Source of the DNA: Bacteroidales bacterium UBA1797
Lineage (GTDB): Bacteria > Bacteroidota > Bacteroidia > Bacteroidales > VadinHA17
Direction: 5' to 3'
Assembly: GCA_002319885.1 (NCBI GenBank)
Contig: DCFT01000236.1
Location: 1-34,730, forward strand
Length of the DNA: 34,730 nt
The notes under the pieces are model-generated. The model did no database searches. It was given only the letters and a program-made list of their open reading frames with translations, and was not told the origin of the DNA. How positions within the stretch are numbered: the first letter of the stretch is position 1; every line of letters starts with the position of its first letter. Positions 16,940 to 25,073 of the stretch are shown here, one piece after another. A program made the translations under genes and the position numbers.

Positions 16940-18748
16940 TCAGTGAGTATTTTTAATGCTGTCGTAATAAGCTTTCAGTATATACCAGGCTTTCTTTTTA
17001 TCACCATGTTCAGAAAGTAACCCTTTCCGATTCCAGCCATTCTGATAAACAGGATGCATTCGTCCGGATGAACGATAATCTACCAGAAGCCAGGGGAAAA
17101 TTCCACCCAGATTCGGCACCTTCTCAAGCAATTTTACCTGGTCTTTATAAATCTGTTCCTGATACTCTTCACTCCAGCTGGCTGCTTCATCTTTTGGCCC
17201 ATAATTACTCCCATAAAGAGCCTCGCCTCCAAATTCCGATATTATGACAGGCTTATCATTGCAACATAGATTCCATTTCACATCTCCGGGAAGGCCTTGC
17301 CATGGAACATACCAACCCAGGTATTCATTTAATGAAATAATATCAAAATGACGATAAAGTGTATCCCATACATTTAATATATTGTTTTTGTAATCCTCAT
17401 CATTAATTACCGAAGTTATAAGTCGGGTTGAATCCAATCGTCTGCATTTGTCAGTAAGGTTGATTAATGCTTTATCCCGGCTTTCAGAGGGGTTTGTTTC
17501 ATTTGAAAGGCTCCATATTATAACTCCGCAACGATTTTTATCCCTGCTGACCATTTCGCGCATCATAAGATCCATCTTACCGGTTACTCCCGGAGCAGAA
17601 AATTCAATTTGCTGATATACAGGAATCTCGTCCCATACCATTATTCCCATCTTTTCAGCCAGTCGTACCATATTCTCATTGTGCGGATAGTGAGCTAACC
17701 TGACAACATTACATCCCAATTCTTTTGCCCATTTGAGCAGGAGCAATGCATCTGATTCTGAACAGGCTCTTGCCGCCTTTAGAGGATTCTCTTCATGTAT
17801 GTTAATCCCTCTTAGAAACAGCGGTTTCCCATTCAGGAGTATTTTTGTGCCAGATGTCTCAATACTTCTGAAACCAATAGTATCTTCAACCGTATCATTT
17901 TCAGATTGAATTATAACCGAATATAGTTTTGGAGTTTCAGGCGACCAGAGCTTTAAGTCCATAGAGAATTTTATTTCTGCCAATCCTTCAATATTCGTTC
18001 TTGTTTTGTAATCAACTTTCAACTCGGGTATTTTAATATTTATGTTTTGTGAAAGATTGTCTCCGTCCAATCTGACCCATCCGAGAACCTCTTTTAATGA
18101 ATGCTTTTTCAGCTGAATAAAATAGTCGCTAATGTAAGAGTCAGTAGTTTCAATGAGATTTACATCACGTGTAATGCCGCCGTAATTGAACCAATCGTAA
18201 CCCAGACAGGGGATCCCGTCTTTCAGTCTCTGGTTATTCACCCTGACAACGATAGAATTTTCACCTTCCTTCAGCTTATTTGTAATTTCAAACTGGAAAG
18301 GTGTGAATCCGCCTTCATGTTTACCCAGAAGATTACCATTTAGGTAAACAGCTGCGAGATAGTTTACAGCACCAAAATGAAGAAAAAGTCGCTTGCTTTT
18401 GTTAAGATCATAATTAAAAGTTTTTTTATACCAAATAGTCCCTTCAAAATACTTCAGCTCAGTTTTTTGAGAATTAAAATCTCCCGGCACATTTAATAGA
18501 GGACCGCCTTCGAACGAATACTCGATAAAATCGGTTTTTTTCTCAGGCTTTCTTTCCTGCCATACCTCCCTCCAGTCGCCTGCTCCTGTCGGGTCGATAA
18601 TAATCTCCCATTTCCCATTCAGGTTAGTACAATGCCGGGCTGAGACATTGTTCATAGCAGTCTGTGCGTATATAGAATTAATGCTGGAATTACAGATATA
18701 TATCAGAAGCAAAAAGATCACATTCAGGTTGATTACTTTTTCTTTCAT
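16940..18748 (-). CDS. Glycoside hydrolase family 2 enzyme (beta-glucuronidase/beta-galactosidase-like)
   Basis: This is a secreted or periplasmic retaining beta-glycosidase of about 602 residues. A signal peptide ends near IYAQ. A sugar-binding jelly-roll domain (LFLHFGAVNYLAAVYLNG), an immunoglobulin-like domain and a TIM barrel follow. The acid/base is E417 in SLSNETNP and the nucleophile E505 in ISEFGGEA. ATG 18748 is chosen over GTG 18757. The length matches the beta-glucuronidase-like subgroup. Substrate specificity (glucuronide, galactoside or other) is not readable. It lies 105 bases downstream of the esterase gene and may share its transcript, suggesting polysaccharide side-chain removal. 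Confidence 0.88.
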   Translation of the reverse strand: MKEKVINLNVIFLLLIYICNSSINSIYAQTAMNNVSARHCTNLNGKWEIIIDPTGAGDWREVWQERKPEKKTDFIEYSFEGGPLLNVPGDFNSQKTELKYFEGTIWYKKTFNYDLNKSKRLFLHFGAVNYLAAVYLNGNLLGKHEGGFTPFQFEITNKLKEGENSIVVRVNNQRLKDGIPCLGYDWFNYGGITRDVNLIETTDSYISDYFIQLKKHSLKEVLGWVRLDGDNLSQNINIKIPELKVDYKTRTNIEGLAEIKFSMDLKLWSPETPKLYSVIIQSENDTVEDTIGFRSIETSGTKILLNGKPLFLRGINIHEENPLKAARACSESDALLLLKWAKELGCNVVRLAHYPHNENMVRLAEKMGIMVWDEIPVYQQIEFSAPGVTGKMDLMMREMVSRDKNRCGVIIWSLSNETNPSESRDKALINLTDKCRRLDSTRLITSVINDEDYKNNILNVWDTLYRHFDIISLNEYLGWYVPWQGLPGDVKWNLCCNDKPVIISEFGGEALYGSNYGPKDEAASWSEEYQEQIYKDQVKLLEKVPNLGGIFPWLLVDYRSSGRMHPVYQNGWNRKGLLSEHGDKKKAWYILKAYYDSIKNTH

Positions 18749-18853
18749 AGTATGCACTTTCTGAGTATGGCTAAATACATTTTCTAAACAGATCAGCTGA
18801 AATTGTATGTATCAAACGTTTTTAAATTTATGTTTATCAGGATCCATTCCCTG

Positions 18854-20149
18854 TTACTTCAGGTAATTCTGTATAAACAAATCTCTAGGTTTGTAATAGT
18901 CTTCCTGCCATGTATTGGAAAGTGCTCCCTGAGGTTGTTGATGAGGCCGGTAAGGAACTGTATAGATAATCTTTTGACACCTGGCCTGGTTCAGGGCAGC
19001 ATAAACCGATGTTGCCGGGCAGGTCATATCTATTAATCCTATCTCGGCAAAAATTATTGCTCCCGAGTGTTTAAGGATATTAGCTGCATCAAAATATGGC
19101 AAGGCACTTAACATTTCTTTTTTCGAAGCATCCGATTCAAAAGGTTGTGGCCAGCCACCCATCCTCCCTGCCAGTGAACCAAACCAGTCGCACATAGCGG
19201 GAACAATTGCCACAACTGCGCTTACTCTCTGGTCAAGACCGGCAGCGACCAACGCCTGACCTCCTCCCTGACTCTCTCCAATGACCAGAATCCTCTTACC
19301 GTCCCATTCGGGTTGCTTTGTCAAAAAATCAATTGTACGTATCAAACGTAAATACATGCCTCTGAAATATACACTATCCCTGTTGGTTATTCCCTGCAAC
19401 CAATAGGTTTTAAGTTCTCCATTTTCGAGATTTGTGTAATAACTTTCAGGTTCGTCGTTCAGCATCCCATGTGCATTCAGATCAAAACAAAGCGCACCCA
19501 TTTTTGCATATTTCAAAGCATTTGAAGGCTCGGAACGGCACCATGATCCTTTAACTCCAGCCGCATGAACAAGCAGAACTATTGGAAGAGTGCCAGGACT
19601 TGTTTTTTCAGGTTTTGCAAAATAGCCATGCACAGGTTTTGGACCAAGACAATTAATCTCAATATCTTCGCAACTATAACCTTTATCGCTCTCTGTTCCT
19701 AAAACTGCGGCAGTCTTTATTTCCACCGGCAAACTATTTAAACTCTTTTTCAGGCTGTTCCAGTACACGTCAAAATCTCTGGGACATTTTGCACCCGGTT
19801 TTAGTTTTTCAGGCTCAACCAGCATGCCTATACTTGCCGTTTCTCCTTGTGCACTGGTTTCGATAATTATGGAACAAGGTTCCTTGAATGTACCTTCAAA
19901 AATCCTCAGACTATCCTTCCCGATTATCAATGTCTTTTGATAGAGTAACTGAGTATTATTCTCAAAAACTTTGATATGCAAAGTATCACCCGCCAGGTTT
20001 TCTGCAAAAGCAGTCACCGCCATTTTTTGGTCTTTTGTGTAAATGCCTGACTTATTGGCCTGGCTTAGAGCTATATCCTGGCTACTTACGGTAAATGTGA
20101 TACCCGATAGAACCAGAATAATAACAGATGATAAAAGGAATTTTTTCAT
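18854..20149 (-). CDS. Periplasmic acetyl esterase (AXE1/CE7-like alpha/beta hydrolase)
   Basis: This protein of about 432 residues has an N-terminal signal (MKKFLLSSVIILVLSG), a beta-rich N-terminal region of about 120 residues, and an alpha/beta-hydrolase domain. The nucleophile is S293 in GESQGGGQ. The acid is probably the Asp in GLIDMTCP and the His the one in PYRPHQQP, the order seen in acetyl xylan esterases and cephalosporin-C deacetylases (CE7). The N-terminal extension is not part of the minimal CE7 fold. An upstream in-frame ATG (20173) exists, but ATG 20149 gives a cleaner signal peptide. Deacetylation of hemicellulose-type sugars is the likely role, in keeping with the GH2 gene downstream. 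Confidence 0.82.
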   Translation of the reverse strand: MKKFLLSSVIILVLSGITFTVSSQDIALSQANKSGIYTKDQKMAVTAFAENLAGDTLHIKVFENNTQLLYQKTLIIGKDSLRIFEGTFKEPCSIIIETSAQGETASIGMLVEPEKLKPGAKCPRDFDVYWNSLKKSLNSLPVEIKTAAVLGTESDKGYSCEDIEINCLGPKPVHGYFAKPEKTSPGTLPIVLLVHAAGVKGSWCRSEPSNALKYAKMGALCFDLNAHGMLNDEPESYYTNLENGELKTYWLQGITNRDSVYFRGMYLRLIRTIDFLTKQPEWDGKRILVIGESQGGGQALVAAGLDQRVSAVVAIVPAMCDWFGSLAGRMGGWPQPFESDASKKEMLSALPYFDAANILKHSGAIIFAEIGLIDMTCPATSVYAALNQARCQKIIYTVPYRPHQQPQGALSNTWQEDYYKPRDLFIQNYLK

Positions 20150-20178
20150 TTCTTTTGTTTTAATTATCTTCATCTTTA

Positions 20179-20278
20179 CTTTGTGTTGCTTTAGGTGTTA
20201 CTTCGTGTTACTTTGTGGTTAAATGAATTATTTTTTATCACAAAGTCGCACAAATGTTAACACAAAGGCCAACAAAGG
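20179..20278. repeat. Palindromic CACAAAG-family repeat
   Basis: The left arm has CTTTGTG words at 20179 and 20211. The right arm has CACAAAG at 20239, CACAAAT at 20249, CACAAAG at 20261 and AACAAAG at 20271, spaced 10-12 bases. The arms meet around an AT-rich loop. The element lies between deoC and the esterase, both on the minus strand. Confidence 0.7.
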
Positions 20279-20286
20279 ATTTAATA

Positions 20287-21003
20287 CTATTTCTCTCCAA
20301 AACGCTTAATCGCTTCTGCTATAATGGCTTCAGTTGCCGTCGCACCTGACCGGGTTGCCCCTGCAGCTTTCATTTTTAAAAGATCATCGAGTGTTCGCAC
20401 GCCGCCTGCACACTTTACCTGTACTGCGGGACCAGAATATTTTCTCATAAGTTCCACGTCAGCCAGAGTAGCACCGGTATAGTTATAACTGCCATCACCC
20501 TGTTTAACAAAGCCATAACCTGTTGATGTTTTGACAAAATCAGCACCAACGCGGGTGCATATCTCGCAAAGATGGATCTTATCCTCTGTTTTAGTTATAA
20601 AGTCGGTTTCAAAAATTACCTTGACGATAGCTTTGTTTTTATGGCAGATATCTGTTACGGCTTTTATCTCTTCTTCCACATAATCCCAGTCTCCGCCTAT
20701 TGTCTTACCTATATTTATAACCATGTCTATTTCGGTTGCCCCATCATTACAGGCTTGTTCTGCCTCATATACCTTCACCTTTGTGGAACTATTCCCGTGA
20801 GGGAAACCTATTACACATCCCACTTTTACTGAAGTATCTTTAAGCTTCCCGGCGGCCATTTTTACTGCATATGGCTTGACACAAACCGAAGCTACATCAT
20901 ATTTCATGGCAACTTCACATTGCTTTAACAGATCTTCATCGGTGTGTGTCGGATGCAGGATTGAGTGATCAATCATTTTTGCAAGGTCTTTTATGACTTT
21001 CAT
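20287..21003 (-). CDS. deoC: Deoxyribose-phosphate aldolase
   Basis: DeoC cleaves 2-deoxyribose 5-phosphate to glyceraldehyde 3-phosphate and acetaldehyde, the last step of deoxynucleoside catabolism. The class I aldolase fold is recognisable from MIDHSILHPT, VIGFPHG, EIDMVINIG and FVKTSTGYG, which carries the Schiff-base lysine K158. AGGVRTLDD and GATRSGAT form the phosphate-binding end. At 238 residues it matches the short bacterial form. Divergent from the hexokinase gene across 167 bases. It fits functionally with the ribokinase and nucleoside hydrolase genes to the right, though transcribed separately. Confidence 0.95.
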   Translation of the reverse strand: MKVIKDLAKMIDHSILHPTHTDEDLLKQCEVAMKYDVASVCVKPYAVKMAAGKLKDTSVKVGCVIGFPHGNSSTKVKVYEAEQACNDGATEIDMVINIGKTIGGDWDYVEEEIKAVTDICHKNKAIVKVIFETDFITKTEDKIHLCEICTRVGADFVKTSTGYGFVKQGDGSYNYTGATLADVELMRKYSGPAVQVKCAGGVRTLDDLLKMKAAGATRSGATATEAIIAEAIKRFGEK

Positions 21004-21067
21004 CTTTTAAATTTATTATTAATTTCTTAACATTAGTACTGATAATCTTATTCCTTCATGAAAAATA

Positions 21068-21081
21068 AACGTTCGAATGTT
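21068..21081. promoter_or_regulatory. Imperfect palindrome in the deoC-hexokinase intergenic region
   Basis: AACGTTCGAATGTT is an imperfect 14-base palindrome centred on TTCGAA, with 12 of 14 bases symmetric. It lies midway between two divergent starts, where an operator would be expected. No regulator gene is nearby, so this is a guess. Confidence 0.25.
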
Positions 21082-21133
21082 AATTGATGTATACAATATT
21101 ATAAAATTAACTTATATTTTCTGACCATATTTT

Positions 21134-21141
21134 TATATTTG
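21134..21141 (+). promoter_or_regulatory. Candidate -7 promoter box (TATATTTG)
   Basis: This TAnnTTTG match lies 30 bases before the hexokinase ATG at 21171. No clear -33 element is seen. Confidence 0.45.
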
Positions 21142-21170
21142 ACCATCAATATCTGATTAATCTGGCCTGT

Positions 21171-22454
21171 ATGAAAAATTGTAAAAAATTCCTGGAAGAA
21201 CACAAGATTAGATCTGTTGATATCAACACTCAGCAAATTATTGACCTTTTCACATCCGACATGTTAAAAGGACTGGAAGGAAGAGAAAGTACACTTCGGA
21301 TGATTCCTACTTATATTGAGGCTGACAATCAATTCCTTACAGACGCTCCTGTTGTTGCTATAGATGCGGGAGGAACTAATTTCAGAGCAGCATTACTTAA
21401 ATTTAATGTGCAGGGAAAACTTGAAATGAGCGATCTGCTGAATGCAAAAATGCCGGGTCTTGAAGGTGAAATCTCAAAATCTGAATTCTTTAAGACAATT
21501 GCAGGCTACGTGAAACCAATTGCTGAACTTTCCGAAAGGATTGGATTCTGTTTTTCATATCCTACTGAAATATTGCCTGATAAAGATGGCAGGTTGCTGC
21601 AATTCTGCAAAGAAGTACAAGCTCCTGAGGTTGTAGGTGAACTGATCGGCAAGAAGCTTTTGGAAACCCTGGGTATGGAAGAAAAGCAAATTGTGATATT
21701 AAATGATACAGTTGCTACTCTTCTTGCAGGCAAATCGGCCACTTTTGGCAGGAAATATGATTCTTTTATCGGTTATATACTGGGTACAGGCACAAATACC
21801 TGTTATATCGAAAGTAACAGCAATATTTTGAAAATCAGAAGCCTTAATCAGGCTAAAAGCCAGATTATCAATATAGAGTCGGGAGCTTTTGGAAGAGTAC
21901 CACAATCTGACATTGATATCGACTTTGACAATACTACGGTCAATCCCGGCGATTACAAATTCGAAAAAATGTTCGCCGGAGGCTACTTTGGTGGTCTTTG
22001 CCTTACTGCCTTAAAATCAGCTGCAAGAGAGGGTGTCTTTACCGGAGTTGCAACATCAGGTATCATATCCTTAAATGAGCTATCCTCAGAGGAGTTAAAT
22101 ACTTTTGTGTCCGATCCAAAATCAGGCCACGGACGCTTACATAGCTTTCTAACAAATAAAACAGATGAAGGAAACTTTTTAGAAATTATAGAATGTCTTA
22201 TTGAACGCTCGGCAAAACTGGTAGCTGCGAATTTAGCTGCAGTTATTCTTAAGACCAATAAAGGGAAATCAGCAGGGAACCCTGTATTGATCACAATCGA
22301 AGGAACTACTTTTTATAAAATGCATAACCTGAGAAATTACTTTGAAAATTACCTTAATGGGTATCTGAAGGAGGAAAAACAAAGGTTCTATGAATTTGCA
22401 GAAGTCCGGCAGTCAAGTCTCGTCGGTGCTGCACTCGCTGCCCTTATAAATTGA
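21171..22454 (+). CDS. Eukaryote-type hexokinase
   Basis: This enzyme phosphorylates hexoses (glucose, mannose, fructose) with ATP. The 427-residue protein has the two-domain hexokinase layout and not the ROK or bacterial glucokinase form. Phosphate-1 is DAGGTNFRAA (D65 onward), the sugar-binding segment is FSYP, catalytic D179 lies in LNDTVATLLAG, and phosphate-2 is GTGTNTCYIE. The single-lobe size matches hexokinases known from Bacteroides. Cytoplasmic. It is followed by a GH16 beta-glucanase, so phosphorylation of glucose released from laminarin-type glucans is a sensible role. Confidence 0.9.
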   Translation: MKNCKKFLEEHKIRSVDINTQQIIDLFTSDMLKGLEGRESTLRMIPTYIEADNQFLTDAPVVAIDAGGTNFRAALLKFNVQGKLEMSDLLNAKMPGLEGEISKSEFFKTIAGYVKPIAELSERIGFCFSYPTEILPDKDGRLLQFCKEVQAPEVVGELIGKKLLETLGMEEKQIVILNDTVATLLAGKSATFGRKYDSFIGYILGTGTNTCYIESNSNILKIRSLNQAKSQIINIESGAFGRVPQSDIDIDFDNTTVNPGDYKFEKMFAGGYFGGLCLTALKSAAREGVFTGVATSGIISLNELSSEELNTFVSDPKSGHGRLHSFLTNKTDEGNFLEIIECLIERSAKLVAANLAAVILKTNKGKSAGNPVLITIEGTTFYKMHNLRNYFENYLNGYLKEEKQRFYEFAEVRQSSLVGAALAALIN

Positions 22455-22519
22455 TTTTATAATTTTCCTCTGACTTCTTTTTTCTCCTTGCATGGATTCC
22501 TTTTAGGTAATCGACTGGT

Positions 22520-22536
22520 AATGTACCTGTTACATT
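22520..22536. other. 17-base inverted repeat downstream of hexokinase
   Basis: AATGTA, spacer CCTGT, TACATT is a perfect 6-bp inverted repeat. It could be an operator or a weak hairpin; no T-run follows. Confidence 0.3.
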
Positions 22537-22554
22537 CATTGAAGGACAAAATAT

Positions 22555-22584
22555 ACTGATTAGTCTCAGGCCGGTGTAATCAGT
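22555..22584. other. 8-bp perfect inverted repeat upstream of the GH16 gene
   Basis: ACTGATTA (22555-22562) and TAATCAGT (22577-22584) are separated by 14 bases. TTAACAT follows twice (22584-22599), 9 bases apart. The position about 100-130 bases before the GH16 start suits a regulator site or a terminator hairpin for hexokinase. Confidence 0.35.
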
Positions 22585-22683
22585 TAACATAATTAACATC
22601 AGTAATTAAAAAAATCAAAAAGAATATTCTATCTTGGTTACTGAACGATTATTAATTATCTGCCCCCGAATATCGATAAAAAA

Positions 22684-23886
22684 ATGTACAGGTATAAACT
22701 TTCACAAGCTTTTTTAACTATCACATTTTCAATAACTTTGCTTTTTATGTTTTCTTGCAGCAAAGGTAGTGATACGAATCCCGGATTAAGCATTCAGAGT
22801 GTTTCCATAATTAGAAACGCCACTGAATCTACTATGAAATTTCATTTGTCTTTAAGCAGACCAGCCACAAAAGCAGTTACTGTTGACTACACCTCAACAG
22901 ATGGAACAGCCATCTCCGGAAGAGATTTCACCTCAGTGAACGGATCTCTGTCAATTGCTGAAAATATGACGGAAGCTACCATTGACGTAATTATTAAAGG
23001 AGATCCTCTCAATGTTCGTCAACCCAATCTGCAGTTTAATATTATTTTAAGCAACCCTAAATTCTGTACACTGATCAATGATTCAGCAACAGGAACAATT
23101 ATAACAGAAGATGGCACCTATCTGCCAACCGATAACACAGGCTATATGACTCCCATGACATACCCGGGGTATACTCTTATCTGGAGTGACGAATTTTCCG
23201 GGGAAAGTCTGGATTTAAATGTCTGGAACCAGGAAACAGGAAATGGTAGTGGCGGCTGGGGAAATAATGAATTGGAGTACTATACAAACCGACCTGAGAA
23301 TACATTTGTTTCAAATGGGAACCTTATTATTGAAGCAAGAAGAGAGAAGATTGGAGGTTTTAATTACAGTTCCGGAAGAATGACCACTCAGAATAAAAAA
23401 TTCTTCAAATTCGGTCGAATTGATATCAGAGCAAAATTACCTGTTGGAAAAGGTTTGTGGCCAGCGTTATGGATGCTGGGTACAGATATATCTACAGTTG
23501 GATGGCCTTCCTGCGGTGAAATAGACAACATGGAATTGATCGGCATGACTCCGTCAACTGTATACGGGACCTTGCATTGGAGTAATGCAGCCGGCGAACA
23601 TGCATCCAAGGGAGACAGCTATACTTTGCCATCCGGCGATTTTTCAAAAGAGTTTCATGTATTCAGTATAGTCTGGAGCAAAGATAATATTTCGTGGTAT
23701 GTGGATGACCAGAAATATCTCGAAACTTCGATTGCCGATGTTGGTGCAGATAATTACCCTTTTAATTCAGATCAGTTTTTTATATTCAATGTAGCGGTTG
23801 GTGGCAATTGGCCCGGACCTCCGGATTTTTCTACTGATTTTCCTGAGAGAATGTTTGTTGATTATGTCAGGGTATTTCAACAATAA
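22684..23886 (+). CDS. GH16 endo-beta-1,3-glucanase-like lipoprotein with Calx-beta domain
   Basis: This is a predicted surface or periplasmic lipoprotein of 400 residues, with lipobox FSC at C25. A Calx-beta module (about 35-145) shows the VDYTSTDGTAISGRDF pattern. A GH16 jelly-roll domain (about 155-400) follows, with catalytic EIDNME (nucleophile E279, D281, acid/base E284). NNELEYYTNRPENTF and GGNWPG are typical of laminarinase-type GH16 enzymes, which cut beta-1,3 or mixed-linkage glucans. There is no SusC/SusD pair next to it. Glucose from its products would feed the upstream hexokinase. Exact linkage specificity cannot be read. Confidence 0.9.
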   Translation: MYRYKLSQAFLTITFSITLLFMFSCSKGSDTNPGLSIQSVSIIRNATESTMKFHLSLSRPATKAVTVDYTSTDGTAISGRDFTSVNGSLSIAENMTEATIDVIIKGDPLNVRQPNLQFNIILSNPKFCTLINDSATGTIITEDGTYLPTDNTGYMTPMTYPGYTLIWSDEFSGESLDLNVWNQETGNGSGGWGNNELEYYTNRPENTFVSNGNLIIEARREKIGGFNYSSGRMTTQNKKFFKFGRIDIRAKLPVGKGLWPALWMLGTDISTVGWPSCGEIDNMELIGMTPSTVYGTLHWSNAAGEHASKGDSYTLPSGDFSKEFHVFSIVWSKDNISWYVDDQKYLETSIADVGADNYPFNSDQFFIFNVAVGGNWPGPPDFSTDFPERMFVDYVRVFQQ

Positions 23887-23938
23887 AAGGTTAAACCTGA
23901 TAATAAAAATAAAAAGACAAAAGCATTATCACAAAGAA

Positions 23939-23958
23939 TCTTAAGGCTGATCTTAAGA
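23939..23958. other. Hairpin before the ribokinase gene
   Basis: TCTTAAG, loop GCTGAT, CTTAAGA is a perfect 7-bp inverted repeat, 53 bases after the GH16 stop. A lone CACAAAG word lies just before it. No T-run is present. Confidence 0.35.
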
Positions 23959-24028
23959 AGTGATTGCAGAAATAAATAACACCGAGACTGCCGGAAAAAG
24001 TATAAACATAATATATCATAATTTTTCT

Positions 24029-24940
24029 ATGAACAAAATACTGGTAATCGGGAGTTCAAATACCGATATGGTAATAAAAACTAAAAAACTTCCTGCCCCT
24101 GGTGAAACAATTCTGGGTGGTACCTTTCTGATGAATCCCGGAGGCAAAGGTGCTAATCAGGCAGTAGCTGCAGCGCGGCTGGGTGGAAAAGTCACTTTTA
24201 TAACAAAGAGAGGAAATGATTTATTTGGTAATCAGGCTGTAGGACTATTAATGCGGGAAGGGATTGATACCCAGTATGTGGTTAAAGATCCTAAATTTCC
24301 ATCGGGAGTTGCATTAATTACTGTTGATGCATCTGGTGAAAACAGTATCGTAGTAGCTCCGGGCTCAAACAGTAATCTTTTAGTGGAAGATATTCCAACG
24401 GTAATATTCGAAACTGCCAAATTTGAAATTCTACTGCTGCAACTTGAAATACCAATAATTACAGTAGAATATTCTGCTGTTACGGCTACAGAACATGGTA
24501 TTAAAGTAATCCTTAATCCTGCACCAGCCTGCAGTTTATCAGATAACCTGCTGGAACATACCTGGCTGATAACTCCAAATGAAACTGAAACAGAAGCAAT
24601 TACAGGCATCAGTATTACAGATATTCCATCTTTGGAAAAGGCAGCGTCAATACTTCAGCAAAGAGGTGTAAAAAATGTAATAATTACCCTTGGGGAAAAA
24701 GGAGCCTTTGTTAAATCAGAAAACTATACCGGATTAATACCAGGAGTAAAGGTCAGTCCGGTAGATACAACTGCTGCCGGAGATGTTTTCAATGGTGCAC
24801 TGGCAGTCGCCATATCTGAGGGCAAGGAAATTTATGAGGCTGTTGTTTTTGCCAACAGAGCAGGCTCAATTGCGGTAACGCGTATGGGAGCCCAGGCATC
24901 AGCACCGTACAGAAATGAAATCGACCTGCAAATCCATTGA
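24029..24940 (+). CDS. rbsK: Ribokinase
   Basis: Ribokinase phosphorylates D-ribose to ribose 5-phosphate in the cytoplasm. The 303-residue PfkB-fold protein has GSSNTDMVIK at the start, NPGGKGANQAVAAARLGG for sugar binding, NPAPA, TPNETE, and the anion-hole motif DTTAAGDVFNGAL with catalytic D252. The frame runs upstream to a GTG at 23960, but MNKILVIGSS at 24029 is the normal family start. It stands directly upstream of a nucleoside hydrolase, an ADP-ribosylglycohydrolase-like protein and a permease, all able to supply free ribose. Confidence 0.93.
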   Translation: MNKILVIGSSNTDMVIKTKKLPAPGETILGGTFLMNPGGKGANQAVAAARLGGKVTFITKRGNDLFGNQAVGLLMREGIDTQYVVKDPKFPSGVALITVDASGENSIVVAPGSNSNLLVEDIPTVIFETAKFEILLLQLEIPIITVEYSAVTATEHGIKVILNPAPACSLSDNLLEHTWLITPNETETEAITGISITDIPSLEKAASILQQRGVKNVIITLGEKGAFVKSENYTGLIPGVKVSPVDTTAAGDVFNGALAVAISEGKEIYEAVVFANRAGSIAVTRMGAQASAPYRNEIDLQIH

Positions 24941-24956
24941 ATATCAATCCACTAGA

Positions 24957-24972
24957 TCCTATATTTATAGGA
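24957..24972. other. Hairpin after ribokinase
   Basis: TCCTATA-TT-TATAGGA is a perfect 7-bp inverted repeat with a very short loop, 17 bases after the ribokinase stop. It may be a weak terminator or an operator half-site pair; no T-run follows. Confidence 0.35.
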
Positions 24973-25073
24973 CTTTAACAGGATTCTTTGTCCGCATAAC
25001 GGTGCTGCGTGGGGGAATTGAGCGATAAGATGTAAAAGCTAAGTAATGTAACCAAATTCATAAATAAACTCTT

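Noticed and set aside
24232..24609. Open frame of 125 codons opposite ribokinase
   Set aside because: Antisense to strongly conserved ribokinase motifs; composition explained by the sense gene.
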